From CAYPTY01 sp964413935 (GTDB taxonomy: Bacteria > Bacteroidota > Rhodothermia > Balneolales > Balneolaceae), in assembly GCA_964413935.1 (NCBI GenBank), contig CAYPTY010000011.1, positions 40,859-104,858 of the forward strand: 64,000 bases of DNA. The letters are read 5' to 3'. This document shows, piece by piece, positions 1 to 8,316 of the stretch. The position numbers and the translations under genes were made by a program. The notes under the pieces were generated by a model that saw only the letters and a list, made by a program, of their open reading frames with translations, was not told where the DNA came from and made no database searches. How positions within the stretch are numbered: the first letter of the stretch is position 1; every line of letters starts with the position of its first letter.

Positions 1-1
1 T

Positions 2-931
2 ACCCCTTTTGTTGCAGGAGGCAGCACAGTTCTGCATCGAAAATTCAGAGCCAGCCGGTTTTTTAAAAGTATCCGGCAGGAGCAGGTTCATGTGGTGAGT
101 ACGGTTCCAACCCTGCTGCAGTATCTGAGCAGTTACTATGAGGAAAATGAAATTCCCGAAATGGGGCCGCTTGAGCATGTGATTTGCGGTGCAGGCCCGC
201 TCACCGTTTCGGTGGCTGAAGATTTTGAGACCATATTCGGAATCCTAATTATTCATGGATATGGTTTATCAGAAACCACCTGCTATTCCTGTTTTCTGCC
301 CCGCGATCTTAGTGATGCAGACCACGAATCCTGGATGCGGGATTTTGGCTATCCGAGTATTGGAATTCCTATCCCGGCAAATGAAATGCAGATTCACGAT
401 GAAAACGGAAATCCCCTGGCTGAAGAAGAACGGGGTGAGATCGTTATACGGGGAGTTAATGTGATGAAAGGATATTTTCACAATACGGAAGCCAATGAGA
501 AAGCTTTTACACACGGCTGGTTTCGCAGCGGGGATGAAGGTTTTTTTGTAAGAGATGCTCAGAAACGGCCCTTTTTCTTTATCACCGGCCGTATCAAAGA
601 GCTTATCATTCGAGGCGGAATTAATCTGGCGCCACTGGAGATCGATGAAGTCATCAATAAGGTGCCGGGAGTGGAAAGTGGAATTGCCGTCGGCTTTGAG
701 AACGACTGGTATGGGGAAGAAGTGGGCGCTTATGTTCAGCTGAAAGAAGGTGTGGATGTAAGCGCGGATGAGATCATCCACTTCTGCCGCAGGCATCTGC
801 CTTTTGCCAAATGTCCAAAGGTGGTGGTCTTTGGAAAAAAAATCCCGGTAACCTCAACCGGAAAGTACCAGCGCCGCAAAGTGATTCATTTGTTTAAGCA
901 GTGGAAACGCGAGCAGTTCAGGGATAGCTGA
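2..931 (+). CDS. AMP-forming acyl-CoA synthetase, 5' partial
   Basis: The C-terminal ~310 residues of an ANL-superfamily acyl-CoA synthetase, which activates a carboxylic acid to acyl-AMP and then acyl-CoA. The frame is open back to the window edge, so the gene starts outside. Visible are the adenylate-binding stretch HGYGLSETT, the RSGDEG core, the hinge region GRIKELIIRGGINLAP and a C-terminal TSTGKYQRR with the lysine used in adenylation. It ends one base before the convergent thioesterase gene. The substrate cannot be read from the fragment; the neighbouring beta-oxidation genes suggest a fatty or related acid. The first in-frame start visible here (GTG at 92) lies inside the domain and is not a real start. 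Confidence 0.85.
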   Translation, partial: TPFVAGGSTVLHRKFRASRFFKSIRQEQVHVVSTVPTLLQYLSSYYEENEIPEMGPLEHVICGAGPLTVSVAEDFETIFGILIIHGYGLSETTCYSCFLPRDLSDADHESWMRDFGYPSIGIPIPANEMQIHDENGNPLAEEERGEIVIRGVNVMKGYFHNTEANEKAFTHGWFRSGDEGFFVRDAQKRPFFFITGRIKELIIRGGINLAPLEIDEVINKVPGVESGIAVGFENDWYGEEVGAYVQLKEGVDVSADEIIHFCRRHLPFAKCPKVVVFGKKIPVTSTGKYQRRKVIHLFKQWKREQFRDS

Positions 932-1363
932 TTATCTGCGCATTGAAACTACAGCCAGCGTACACCGGCTCACCGAGACCAGTTTTCCATTCTGATCCTC
1001 AATCTGTGTTTCCCAGACCTGAATATTTCTGCCTCTTTTGACGGGTGTTGCGGTACCGGTTACCCTGCCACCGTGTTTTACCGAGCGGATATGATTCGCA
1101 TTGATTTCCACTCCAACGGCCGTTTTGCCTTCATCCGCATTCAGCCAGGCACCCACGGAAGCCAGTGTTTCAGCCAGTACAACCGATGCTCCCCCATGTA
1201 AAATACCAAAAGGCTGAACCGTGTTATCATCCACCGGCATCTCAGCAACCAGTTTATCCTCTCTGATCTCTTTGAATTCAATATTCAGTGCATGCCCCAT
1301 GTGTTTACGGGCTTCTTTGAAGTACCAGTCCATTTTAGGTTGGAGGGATTCTTGAATTATCAT
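932..1363 (-). CDS. PaaI-type hotdog-fold thioesterase
   Basis: 143 residues, the usual length of a single-hotdog PaaI/DHNA-CoA thioesterase. The motif FGILHGGASVVLAET carries the family HGG turn and the catalytic acidic residue of the central helix. The protein should hydrolyse acyl- or aryl-CoA thioesters in the cytoplasm, resetting CoA in the pathway around it. It faces away from the acyl-CoA synthetase at 1471, sharing a ~107-bp divergent region, and is convergent with the synthetase at its 3' side. The exact substrate is not readable; DHNA-CoA or a phenylacetyl-type substrate is also possible. Confidence 0.8.
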   Translation of the reverse strand: MIIQESLQPKMDWYFKEARKHMGHALNIEFKEIREDKLVAEMPVDDNTVQPFGILHGGASVVLAETLASVGAWLNADEGKTAVGVEINANHIRSVKHGGRVTGTATPVKRGRNIQVWETQIEDQNGKLVSVSRCTLAVVSMRR

Positions 1364-1378
1364 GGATTATTTACTTAC

Positions 1379-1391
1379 TTAACACTGTTAA
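1379..1391. promoter_or_regulatory. Small inverted repeat in the divergent promoter region
   Basis: TTAAC-ACT-GTTAA lies midway between the thioesterase and the long-chain acyl-CoA synthetase. The arms match perfectly over 5 bp. It could bind a dimeric regulator of the fatty-acid genes, but it is short and no regulator gene is adjacent. Confidence 0.2.
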
Positions 1392-1470
1392 CTGCTCTAA
1401 GTACCTGTGCGACTTCGCTTTTTAAAGTCACTGAAAAGTATAACTTCCACATAAAGTCAGGCACCCAACT

Positions 1471-3267
1471 ATGGCTTACGAAAATGCTACGCTAATATCG
1501 GTAATTGATGAGGGATATGACAAAAATATCACCGGTGTATTCAGTGCAACAAAACGTAATGGGGAGTGGATAAAAACCTCACCTGCGGAGTTCAGGGAAA
1601 AGGTCGAAAATTTTGCCCTGGGTTTGATTGAGCTGGGCGTTAAACCCGGCGATCGTGTATCCCTTCATTCCGAAAACTCAACCGAATGGCTGATCTGTGA
1701 TCAGGCGATTTTGTCGATTGGAGCCGTTGTGGTGCCCATTTATACCACCCAGCCCGGCGATCAGATCAAATACATACTTGAAAATTCGGAGTGCCATGTT
1801 CACATCGTCTCCAATGATGAAGTGTTTTCAGACACCAAGCCTTTGATCAAGGCGGTGGAGAATGTAAAAGCCATCATCACCATTCAGGGTTCAAATCACA
1901 AGAAGCTGCGGAATTTTGAGGATGTGATCGAATTGGGAAAGTCGGCCGGTGGCGATATTGAAGCCTATCGCTCAAAAGTAAAACCCGGCGATCTGGCCAC
2001 TTTGATTTATACCTCCGGAACTACCGGTGTGCCTAAAGGAGTGCAGCTCACGCACAATAATATTGCGCACAATGTACTGGCCTGCCTGGAGCATTATCCC
2101 TTTGACATCGATAAAAACCGGGGACATAATATCCTGTCCTATCTGCCGCTGGCTCACATGTTCGAGCGCACGGCAACGTACATCTATGCCCATATCGGCT
2201 ATCCGATTTACTATATAGAGGATGTGAAGGATATCAAAGATGATTTTGCCTATGTAAAGCCGGTGTATATGATCACAGTCCCCAGATTGCTGGAAAAGAT
2301 AGTGACCGGAATCAAGGTAAAAGGGCAGGATATGCGTGGCCTGCAAAAGATTCTGTATTACTGGGCCATTAACCGGGCACTGGACTTTGATCCCGAAAAA
2401 CCCCCAAAAGGTGTTGGAGCCTTGCAGCATCGCTTTGCAGATAAGATTGTGTATTCCAAGATCCGGGCGCTTTTTGGCGGCAACCTGATTGCCATGAATG
2501 TTGGCGGAGCTGCTCTGGCACCGTCCATCATGCGGTTTATGAACGGAATTGGGATTTACTGCGGACTTGGTTACGGCCTAACGGAGACTTCACCGGTGCT
2601 TACCGGTCCAACCGATGGAGAACTTCGGGTAGGATCATCCGGGCGCCCATTTCGTGATATTGAAATACGCATCGCAGAGGACGGAGAAATTCAGGCCAAG
2701 GGCCCGAATATCATGAGCGGGTATTACAGAATGTCTGATAAAACCAAGGAAGCTTTTACCGATGATGGCTGGTTCTGCACCGGCGACATTGGCCACATCG
2801 ACGAAGACGGATGGCTGTTTGTGACCGATCGCAAAAAGGCCCTCTTTAAGCTTTCTACCGGAAAGTACGTTGCTCCACAGCCCATGGAAAACGCTTTGGT
2901 AACTTCCGGTTTCATTGATCAGGCAGTGGTGATCGGAGCTCATCATCGTTTCTGTGCAGCTCTTATTGTTCCTGCATGGGACAACATGAAAAAACGATTC
3001 AAGGATAAGCATGTTGAATTTCCCGAAGAGGACATCACACAGAATGAATATGTGATTGGCCGGATACAAAAAGAAGTGGATAAAGTGAATGCCGGTAAGC
3101 CTCACTGGGAACAGATCAAAAAATTCAGGGTGCTCGAAGAACCCTTTTCCATCGATAAAGGAGAAATCACACCCACGCTTAAGGTTCGGCGAGCCGTAAT
3201 CCGGGAACATTATAAAGACATCATCGAAGAAATCTACAAAGACGAAGGGAGCATAGACATTGGCTGA
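1471..3267 (+). CDS. Long-chain acyl-CoA synthetase (FAA1/FadD15 type)
   Basis: 598 residues, full length for the FAA1-like long-chain fatty acyl-CoA ligases. The P-loop YTSGTTGVPKGV is near residue 180, GYGLTETSP near 367, and the C-terminal segment KGEITPTLKVRR matches the long-chain family. It makes fatty acyl-CoA for the dehydrogenase/hydratase, thiolase and reductase encoded directly downstream. Its stop codon overlaps the next gene's TTG start by 8 bp, which indicates translational coupling in one operon. The start used is the ATG at 1471; no better upstream start was seen. Confidence 0.9.
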   Translation: MAYENATLISVIDEGYDKNITGVFSATKRNGEWIKTSPAEFREKVENFALGLIELGVKPGDRVSLHSENSTEWLICDQAILSIGAVVVPIYTTQPGDQIKYILENSECHVHIVSNDEVFSDTKPLIKAVENVKAIITIQGSNHKKLRNFEDVIELGKSAGGDIEAYRSKVKPGDLATLIYTSGTTGVPKGVQLTHNNIAHNVLACLEHYPFDIDKNRGHNILSYLPLAHMFERTATYIYAHIGYPIYYIEDVKDIKDDFAYVKPVYMITVPRLLEKIVTGIKVKGQDMRGLQKILYYWAINRALDFDPEKPPKGVGALQHRFADKIVYSKIRALFGGNLIAMNVGGAALAPSIMRFMNGIGIYCGLGYGLTETSPVLTGPTDGELRVGSSGRPFRDIEIRIAEDGEIQAKGPNIMSGYYRMSDKTKEAFTDDGWFCTGDIGHIDEDGWLFVTDRKKALFKLSTGKYVAPQPMENALVTSGFIDQAVVIGAHHRFCAALIVPAWDNMKKRFKDKHVEFPEEDITQNEYVIGRIQKEVDKVNAGKPHWEQIKKFRVLEEPFSIDKGEITPTLKVRRAVIREHYKDIIEEIYKDEGSIDIG

Positions 3268-5608
3268 AAGCATTAAGAAAATCCGAAAAGTAGCCGTATT
3301 GGGATCCGGAGTGATGGGCAGCCAGATAGCTGCACACTGCGTAAATGCAGGGCTTGAGGTGCTGCTTCTGGATCTTAAATCGGACGAAAAAAACCCAAAC
3401 CGGATGGCCGATGAAGCCATCAATCATATCCTTAAAATGAAGCCGGCTCCATTTGCCTTGCCGGAATATGCCAAAAGGATACAGACCGGCAACTTTGATG
3501 ATCACATGCACCTGATCGGAGATGCCGACTGGATTTGTGAGGTGATCATTGAACGCATGGACATCAAGCAGCAGATGATGGAGCGAATCGAATCCCATCG
3601 AAGTCCGGGCAGTATCGTCAGTTCCAATACCTCCGGACTCCCGATCACAGACATCGCTCAGGGCAGAAGTGATGAATTCAGGGCTCATTTTCTGGGAACC
3701 CATTTTTTTAATCCGCCCCGATACATGAAGCTTCTGGAACTTATTCCGACGGAGGATACCAATACCTCGGTTCGCAATACGATGAAGGCTTTCCTCGAAA
3801 AGACGCTGGGTAAAGGCGTGGTAATTTGTAAAGACACCCCCAACTTCATCGCAAATCGCATCGGAATATTCTCTATTGCCAGCATTATGCCTCATTTCTT
3901 CAATGGAAGATTCCGGGCGGAGGAGATTGATCTGCTTACAGGCACCCTCACCGGTTATTCCAAAGCGGCTACTTTCCGAACGGCGGATATGGCCGGACTG
4001 GATGTGACTGCACACGTGGCCCGGAATCTGATACCGAACATCAAAGATGATGAACGGCAGGAAGTGTTCATCCTTCCGGATGCCTTCGGCAAGATGGTTG
4101 AGTCGGGTAGGATCGGTAATAAAGCAGGCGCCGGTTTTTATAGAAAAGCCCGAACAGATAAAGGCACGGAATATTTAGTGCTGAATCCGGAAAGCATGGA
4201 ATATGAGTCCCAGCAAAAGGTGGAGCATCCCACTATTGCAGAGGCGAAAAAAATCAAAAATAGCGCTGAGCGTCTGAAGTTTCTGGTTCAGCAGGATGAC
4301 GAAATCGGGAATTTTGTGTGGGAGGTGCAGCGCGATCTGCTGCTTTATGCGGCCAACCGTATTCCGGAAATCTCGGATGAAACAATTGCCATTGACCGAG
4401 CTATGAAATGGGGTTTTAACTGGGAGATGGGACCTTTCGAACGCTGGGATGCCCTCGGCGCAGCATACGTAATGGAGCGACTGGAAAAAGAAGGTTTTGA
4501 CCTTCCGCCTATCATTAAGGATATCAGGTTTGATAATCCGGATCATTTCTATGGCCGTGAGGGCACCTATTATTCCCACCCGCTGAATACTTTTGAGAAA
4601 TTGCCACCGGAAGCAGAAGGACAGCTGACCATCAACCGGGAAAAAACACCGGTTTATAAAACGGAATCAGCTTCATTGCATGATCTGGGGGAAGGGGTTG
4701 CCTTATTCGAGTTCACCACAAAATCAGCAACCCTTGGGTTCGAACTGGTTGAAAGCCTGATGCACAGCCTTGAACTTACTGAAAAGGATTTTGATGCCCT
4801 GGTACTTTCACACGAGGGAGATCATTTTGCTTATGGCGCCAATCTGATGGAAGCACTGGAAGCGAAGAAATCAGGTGAATGGTCACGTGTGGAACTGGCT
4901 GTAAATAATTTCCAGCAAGCAGCTCTTGCACTCCGCTATACAGTAATCCCGGTAGTGGCTGCGCCTTTCGGCCGGACACTGGGCGGCGGATGTGAATTCG
5001 TGCTTTACTCAGATAAAGTTGTAGCCCATCATGAGTTGTATATGGGACTGGTTGAGATTGGGGTAGGGCTGATTCCTGCCGGTGGAGGTACAACCGAAAT
5101 GCTGAAAAGATTTATGGCTATGGTGGAAGGGGATGCCGACCCCATCGCATATGTGCGGGAAGCTTTTAAAATCATCGGTATGGCTCAGGTGAGTGATTCC
5201 TTCGCTAAAGCAAGGCAGATGCATTTTCTCCGGCCGCAGGATGAACTGGTTATGAACCGGGATCTGCTCTTGAGTCGGGCCAAATCGGCCGCGCGATATA
5301 TGGCGGATGCAGGTTATCAGCCGCCGGCAAAATCTGAGATTCAGGTGCTGGGTAGCAAAGGTCTAGCTGCACTGAAGCTGATGCTCTATGTGCTGCATGA
5401 ATCAAAATTCATCGGGGATTATGGCAAGGTGCTGGGTGAGCGCATCGCGCGTGTGATGTCGGGGGGTGGCTTAAGTGAGCCTACGCTGGTACATGAAGAC
5501 TACCTGTTTAAACTGGAAAGAGAAGCCATCCTTGAATGTCTGGCCGACGACCGAACCCTGTCTATGATGGAGCACACGCTGAAAACGGGTAAACCGCTTA
5601 GGTTGTGA
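3260..5608 (+). CDS. fadN: 3-hydroxyacyl-CoA dehydrogenase/enoyl-CoA hydratase fusion
   Basis: 782-residue bifunctional beta-oxidation enzyme. The NAD-binding motif VAVLGSGVMGSQIAAH is at residues ~11-26, followed by the dehydrogenase C-terminal domain. An enoyl-CoA hydratase (crotonase) domain lies at the C-terminus, around residues 480-700, with GRTLGGGCEFVLYSD. This dehydrogenase-first order is that of Bacillus FadN and the reverse of E. coli FadB. The TTG start overlaps the acyl-CoA synthetase gene by 8 bp. It performs hydration and NAD-dependent oxidation of enoyl-CoA, and the thiolase encoded next completes the cycle. Confidence 0.9.
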   Translation: MAESIKKIRKVAVLGSGVMGSQIAAHCVNAGLEVLLLDLKSDEKNPNRMADEAINHILKMKPAPFALPEYAKRIQTGNFDDHMHLIGDADWICEVIIERMDIKQQMMERIESHRSPGSIVSSNTSGLPITDIAQGRSDEFRAHFLGTHFFNPPRYMKLLELIPTEDTNTSVRNTMKAFLEKTLGKGVVICKDTPNFIANRIGIFSIASIMPHFFNGRFRAEEIDLLTGTLTGYSKAATFRTADMAGLDVTAHVARNLIPNIKDDERQEVFILPDAFGKMVESGRIGNKAGAGFYRKARTDKGTEYLVLNPESMEYESQQKVEHPTIAEAKKIKNSAERLKFLVQQDDEIGNFVWEVQRDLLLYAANRIPEISDETIAIDRAMKWGFNWEMGPFERWDALGAAYVMERLEKEGFDLPPIIKDIRFDNPDHFYGREGTYYSHPLNTFEKLPPEAEGQLTINREKTPVYKTESASLHDLGEGVALFEFTTKSATLGFELVESLMHSLELTEKDFDALVLSHEGDHFAYGANLMEALEAKKSGEWSRVELAVNNFQQAALALRYTVIPVVAAPFGRTLGGGCEFVLYSDKVVAHHELYMGLVEIGVGLIPAGGGTTEMLKRFMAMVEGDADPIAYVREAFKIIGMAQVSDSFAKARQMHFLRPQDELVMNRDLLLSRAKSAARYMADAGYQPPAKSEIQVLGSKGLAALKLMLYVLHESKFIGDYGKVLGERIARVMSGGGLSEPTLVHEDYLFKLEREAILECLADDRTLSMMEHTLKTGKPLRL

Positions 5609-5609
5609 G

Positions 5610-5690
5610 ATGTGGGATATGGGACTTAGGATGTGGGACTTGGGACATGAGATGTGGGATATTCAATTTGAAATTTGAAATGTGGAATGT
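5610..5690. repeat. Three imperfect 21-bp direct repeats between fadN and fadA
   Basis: The octamer ATGTGGGA recurs at 5610, 5631 and 5652, an exact 21-bp period, with degenerate flanking GGGACTT-type words. TTGAAATTTGAAATGTGGAA-like text follows and runs into the thiolase start. It fills the only sizeable gap in this operon. It has no hairpin-plus-U-tract pattern and no open frame. Its role is unknown; it may be an expanded low-complexity intergenic repeat. Confidence 0.6.
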
Positions 5691-5693
5691 GAA

Positions 5694-6875
5694 ATGAAGG
5701 AAGCCTTTTTAGTAAAAGCCAAACGAACCGCGACCGGAAAAGCGAATAAGGGTTCGCTGCGGTTTACACGCCCGGAGACGCTGGGCGGTGAAGTGATCAA
5801 AGACCTGCTGGCATCAATTCCGGAACTGGACCCGGCTGATGTAGAGGATGTGATCCTTGGTTGTGCTTTTCCTGAAGCATCACAGGGTCTGAACATGGCC
5901 CGACAGGTTGCGCATCTGGGGGGGTTACCTGACACGGTACCCGGCATGGTTATTAATCGTTTTTGTTCCTCAGGATTGCAGTCCATTGCCCTGGCTGCCG
6001 AGCGCATCATGGGCGGTGGTGCAGATGTGATTATCGCCGGCGGTATAGAGCACATGAGTATGGTGCCAATGGGAGGGATGTCGGTTCAGCCGCATCCGGG
6101 TCTGGTGAATGAGTATCCTGAAATTTACATCAGCATGGGACTTACCGCTGAAAACGTGGCAGAAAGGTATAAAGTGAGTCGGGAAGATCAGGATCAGTTT
6201 GCCTATGAAAGTCATCAGAAGGCCATTGCAGCATGGGAAAATGGAATATTCGATGATCAGATTACCCCGATTGAAGTAGTGGAGAAAAAAGTAACCGCGG
6301 ATGGGGAAGTGCTTGAAGAACGGTTCACATTCCAACAGGATGAAGGTCCCCGCGCCGACACTTCGGTAGAGAAACTGAGTGGTTTGCGCCCGGTCTTTAA
6401 AGCCGGCGGCTCGGTGACGGCCGGTAATTCCTCCCAGATCAATGACGCCGCTTCTGCAGTGGTAGTTATGAGTGGTGAAAAAGTAAAAGAACTGGGGCTA
6501 ACGCCCATGGCTCGTTTTGTGGGCTTTTCGGTCGCCGGAGTCGCTCCTGAAATTATGGGGATAGGGCCGGTTGAGGCCATCCCGAAAGTCCTGAACCTGA
6601 CCGGCATCAAACAGAATGAAATTGATCTCATCGAACTGAATGAAGCATTCGCAGCACAGTCACTGGCCGTGATTCGGGAGCTGGACCTGAATCCGGAAAT
6701 CACCAATGTGAACGGAGGTGCCATCGCTATGGGGCATCCGCTGGGATGTACCGGAAGCAAACTGACCACCCAGATCCTGCATGAAATGAAAAACCGTGAT
6801 GCCCGCTATGGTGTGGTCACCATGTGCATCGGTGGCGGTATGGGTGCGGCCGGAATATTCGAAAACCTGAGCTGA
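5694..6875 (+). CDS. fadA: Acetyl-CoA C-acyltransferase (thiolase)
   Basis: About 393 residues, the standard thiolase length. The nucleophilic cysteine sits in NRFCSSGLQS near residue 91. The C-terminal motifs NVNGGAIAMGHPLGCTG (His) and CIGGGMGAAG (acid-base Cys) are both intact. The enzyme cleaves 3-ketoacyl-CoA to acetyl-CoA and shortened acyl-CoA. The ATG at 5694 (MKEAFLVKAKRT) is preferred over the in-frame ATG at 5682, because the extra four residues lie in repeat-like sequence. It is followed two bases later by the reductase gene. Confidence 0.92.
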   Translation: MKEAFLVKAKRTATGKANKGSLRFTRPETLGGEVIKDLLASIPELDPADVEDVILGCAFPEASQGLNMARQVAHLGGLPDTVPGMVINRFCSSGLQSIALAAERIMGGGADVIIAGGIEHMSMVPMGGMSVQPHPGLVNEYPEIYISMGLTAENVAERYKVSREDQDQFAYESHQKAIAAWENGIFDDQITPIEVVEKKVTADGEVLEERFTFQQDEGPRADTSVEKLSGLRPVFKAGGSVTAGNSSQINDAASAVVVMSGEKVKELGLTPMARFVGFSVAGVAPEIMGIGPVEAIPKVLNLTGIKQNEIDLIELNEAFAAQSLAVIRELDLNPEITNVNGGAIAMGHPLGCTGSKLTTQILHEMKNRDARYGVVTMCIGGGMGAAGIFENLS

Positions 6876-6877
6876 TT

Positions 6878-7738
6878 ATGTTTAAAGAAGACACCCTGAA
6901 GGGAAAAACCATCATAATCACCGGCGGTGGAAGTGGACTTGGCCTCGCTATGGCCAAAGGCTTTGCCTCTGTCGGGGCAAACATCGGAATTTGCGGACGC
7001 ACCGAATTCAAGCTTGAGAAAGCTGCAAAAGAAATACGCACTGCCGGACCTCAATCAGAAGTGAGGGTATTTTCCTGCGATGTCAGGGATTATGAACAGG
7101 TGGAATCCATGTTTGCTTACTTCAATTCGGAATTCGGTAACATAACAGGCCTGGTAAATAATGCAGCGGGTAATTTCCTTTCGGCATCAGAAGATCTGAC
7201 ACCGGGTGGATTTAAGGCAGTAGTAGATATTGTGCTTCACGGTTCCTTTAACTGCACCCATGTATTTGGAAATCAACTTATTGATGAAGAACAGTCCGGC
7301 ACCATTTTAAATATTGTGACCACTTATGCGGAAGGTACAGGATCTGCTTTTGTGCTTCCATCGGCCTGTTCCAAAGCAGGAGTGCTGGCTATGACCCGAT
7401 CTCTGGCTTTTGAGTGGGCTGAATATGATATCCGCCTGAATGCGATTGCTCCCGGTCCTTTTCCCACTGAAGGAGCGTGGACCCGTCTGGTGCCAGAAAA
7501 AATTTATGAGAAAGCATTCCTGAAAAAAATCCCGATGAAGCGCTACGGTGAACAGGAAGAGCTGGCTAACCTGGCCATATTCATGATGTCAGACCTTTGT
7601 ACCTATATGACCGGTGAGTGTGTAATTGTGGATGGGGGTGAGCGACTTCAATCCGGACAGTTTAATTTTATTGATTCGCTGGCCAGCCGTAAGAAGCTGA
7701 AGAAAATATTTCAGGCCATGAAGCCCAAAAAGAAGTAG
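6878..7738 (+). CDS. 2,4-dienoyl-CoA reductase, DECR-type SDR
   Basis: 286-residue short-chain dehydrogenase. The cofactor motif TGGGSGLGLAMA is N-terminal. The catalytic region reads TTYAEGTGSAFVLPSACSKA, with Tyr near residue 149 and Lys near 165. This arrangement, with Tyr in a TxYAExG context rather than YxxxK, is diagnostic of mitochondrial DECR1-like 2,4-dienoyl-CoA reductases. The tail PGPFPTEGAWTRL also matches that family. It would reduce dienoyl-CoA formed from unsaturated fatty acids, letting the operon degrade them. The ATG at 6878 lies two bases after the thiolase stop; the longer in-frame extension is inside thiolase and is rejected. Confidence 0.88.
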   Translation: MFKEDTLKGKTIIITGGGSGLGLAMAKGFASVGANIGICGRTEFKLEKAAKEIRTAGPQSEVRVFSCDVRDYEQVESMFAYFNSEFGNITGLVNNAAGNFLSASEDLTPGGFKAVVDIVLHGSFNCTHVFGNQLIDEEQSGTILNIVTTYAEGTGSAFVLPSACSKAGVLAMTRSLAFEWAEYDIRLNAIAPGPFPTEGAWTRLVPEKIYEKAFLKKIPMKRYGEQEELANLAIFMMSDLCTYMTGECVIVDGGERLQSGQFNFIDSLASRKKLKKIFQAMKPKKK

Positions 7739-7761
7739 ATAAGCATTAAATGGAAAAGAGA

Positions 7762-7785
7762 AAGGGCCATCGATTGGTGGCCCTT
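7762..7785. terminator. Bidirectional hairpin terminator
   Basis: A perfect 8-bp stem AAGGGCCA/TGGCCCTT with an 8-base loop lies between the ends of the convergent reductase and small secreted-protein genes. Read on the minus strand it is followed by a T-rich run. Confidence 0.75.
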
Positions 7786-7812
7786 CCCTTATCCGGCTAC
7801 GCATTCTGCAAA

Positions 7813-8223
7813 TCAGCTGCCATCTTTTTCAAGTTTGGCAAGTCTGGATTCGAGAGTTTTAATCTTTTCTTTCAGATCCTTGATTTCCAGCTGCTTTTCA
7901 GTGAACATCACCATTTTTCCGTCAATGCGGGTCTCAATCCATTCCTGAGCACCCTTTTTAAATTTGGATCGGGTTACCATTTCACCTGTTGATCTGCAAT
8001 AAAGCGTCCAGATTCCATGTGGTTTATAATGGCCTTTTTCTTTCCAATACTGTCCCTTCTGTAGGATCTTGCCGTCCTCGTCAGTGAATGTGACGCTGTA
8101 GAGGTTGTGGTCAATCTGTTCAATTTGCTTTTGGTGGGCATCATTTTCAATGCTTTTACCCTGAGCAAATGCTCCCAATGATGTAGACAGGAGGAAAATG
8201 CCAGATAATACGAGCGTTTTCAT
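7813..8223 (-). CDS. Small secreted protein, MORN/YwqK-like, unknown function
   Basis: 136 residues. A signal peptide (hydrophobic residues ~4-18 ending AFAQ) precedes a ~75-residue domain with FTDEDGKILQKGQYW and PHGIWTLYCRSTGEMV. That pattern resembles the repeated beta-strand turns of MORN/YwqK-type proteins. The C-terminus is a charged coiled coil (LKEKIKTLESRLAKLE). A strong Shine-Dalgarno AGGAGG lies 5-10 bases before the ATG, unusual for this phylum. The promoter region carries the tandem 11-bp TTAACA repeats described separately, suggesting control by an OmpR/PhoB-type regulator, perhaps in phosphate stress. The function is not known. Confidence 0.75.
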   Translation of the reverse strand: MKTLVLSGIFLLSTSLGAFAQGKSIENDAHQKQIEQIDHNLYSVTFTDEDGKILQKGQYWKEKGHYKPHGIWTLYCRSTGEMVTRSKFKKGAQEWIETRIDGKMVMFTEKQLEIKDLKEKIKTLESRLAKLEKDGS

Positions 8224-8257
8224 AATTACCTCCTTTTTAAGTTTTGGGCTTATCCAA

Positions 8258-8316
8258 TGTTAAGCATATGTTAACTTAATGTAAAGTAAATTAACTTAAT
8301 GTTAACTAAGTGTTAA
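8258..8316 (-). promoter_or_regulatory. Tandem Pho-box-like direct repeats (TTAACA, 11-bp period)
   Basis: Read on the minus strand, TTAACA occurs at 8316-8311, 8305-8300, 8274-8269 and 8263-8258, with TTTACA at 8285-8280. Spacing is exactly 11 bp within each of two groups, and the groups are 20 bp apart with a degenerate TTAATT at 8294-8289 between them. Direct repeats of TT(A/T/C)ACA with one-turn spacing are the binding pattern of PhoP/PhoB-family response regulators. The array lies 35-93 bp upstream of the secreted-protein start at 8223. The match is clear by eye; the identity of the regulator is inference. Confidence 0.55.

Noticed and set aside
1379..1391. TTAACACTGTTAA as another Pho box
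   Set aside because: The arms are inverted and 8 bp apart, not direct repeats at 11 bp; kept only as a weak dyad.
2635..4015. Long minus-strand frames of 262-264 codons opposite the acyl-CoA synthetase and fadN
   Set aside because: They are antisense to two well-supported enzymes, have no family resemblance and arise from the codon bias of the real genes.
5610..5660. Regular 21-bp repeats as a possible CRISPR fragment
   Set aside because: Units are contiguous and degenerate with no unique spacers, and no cas gene is present in the window.
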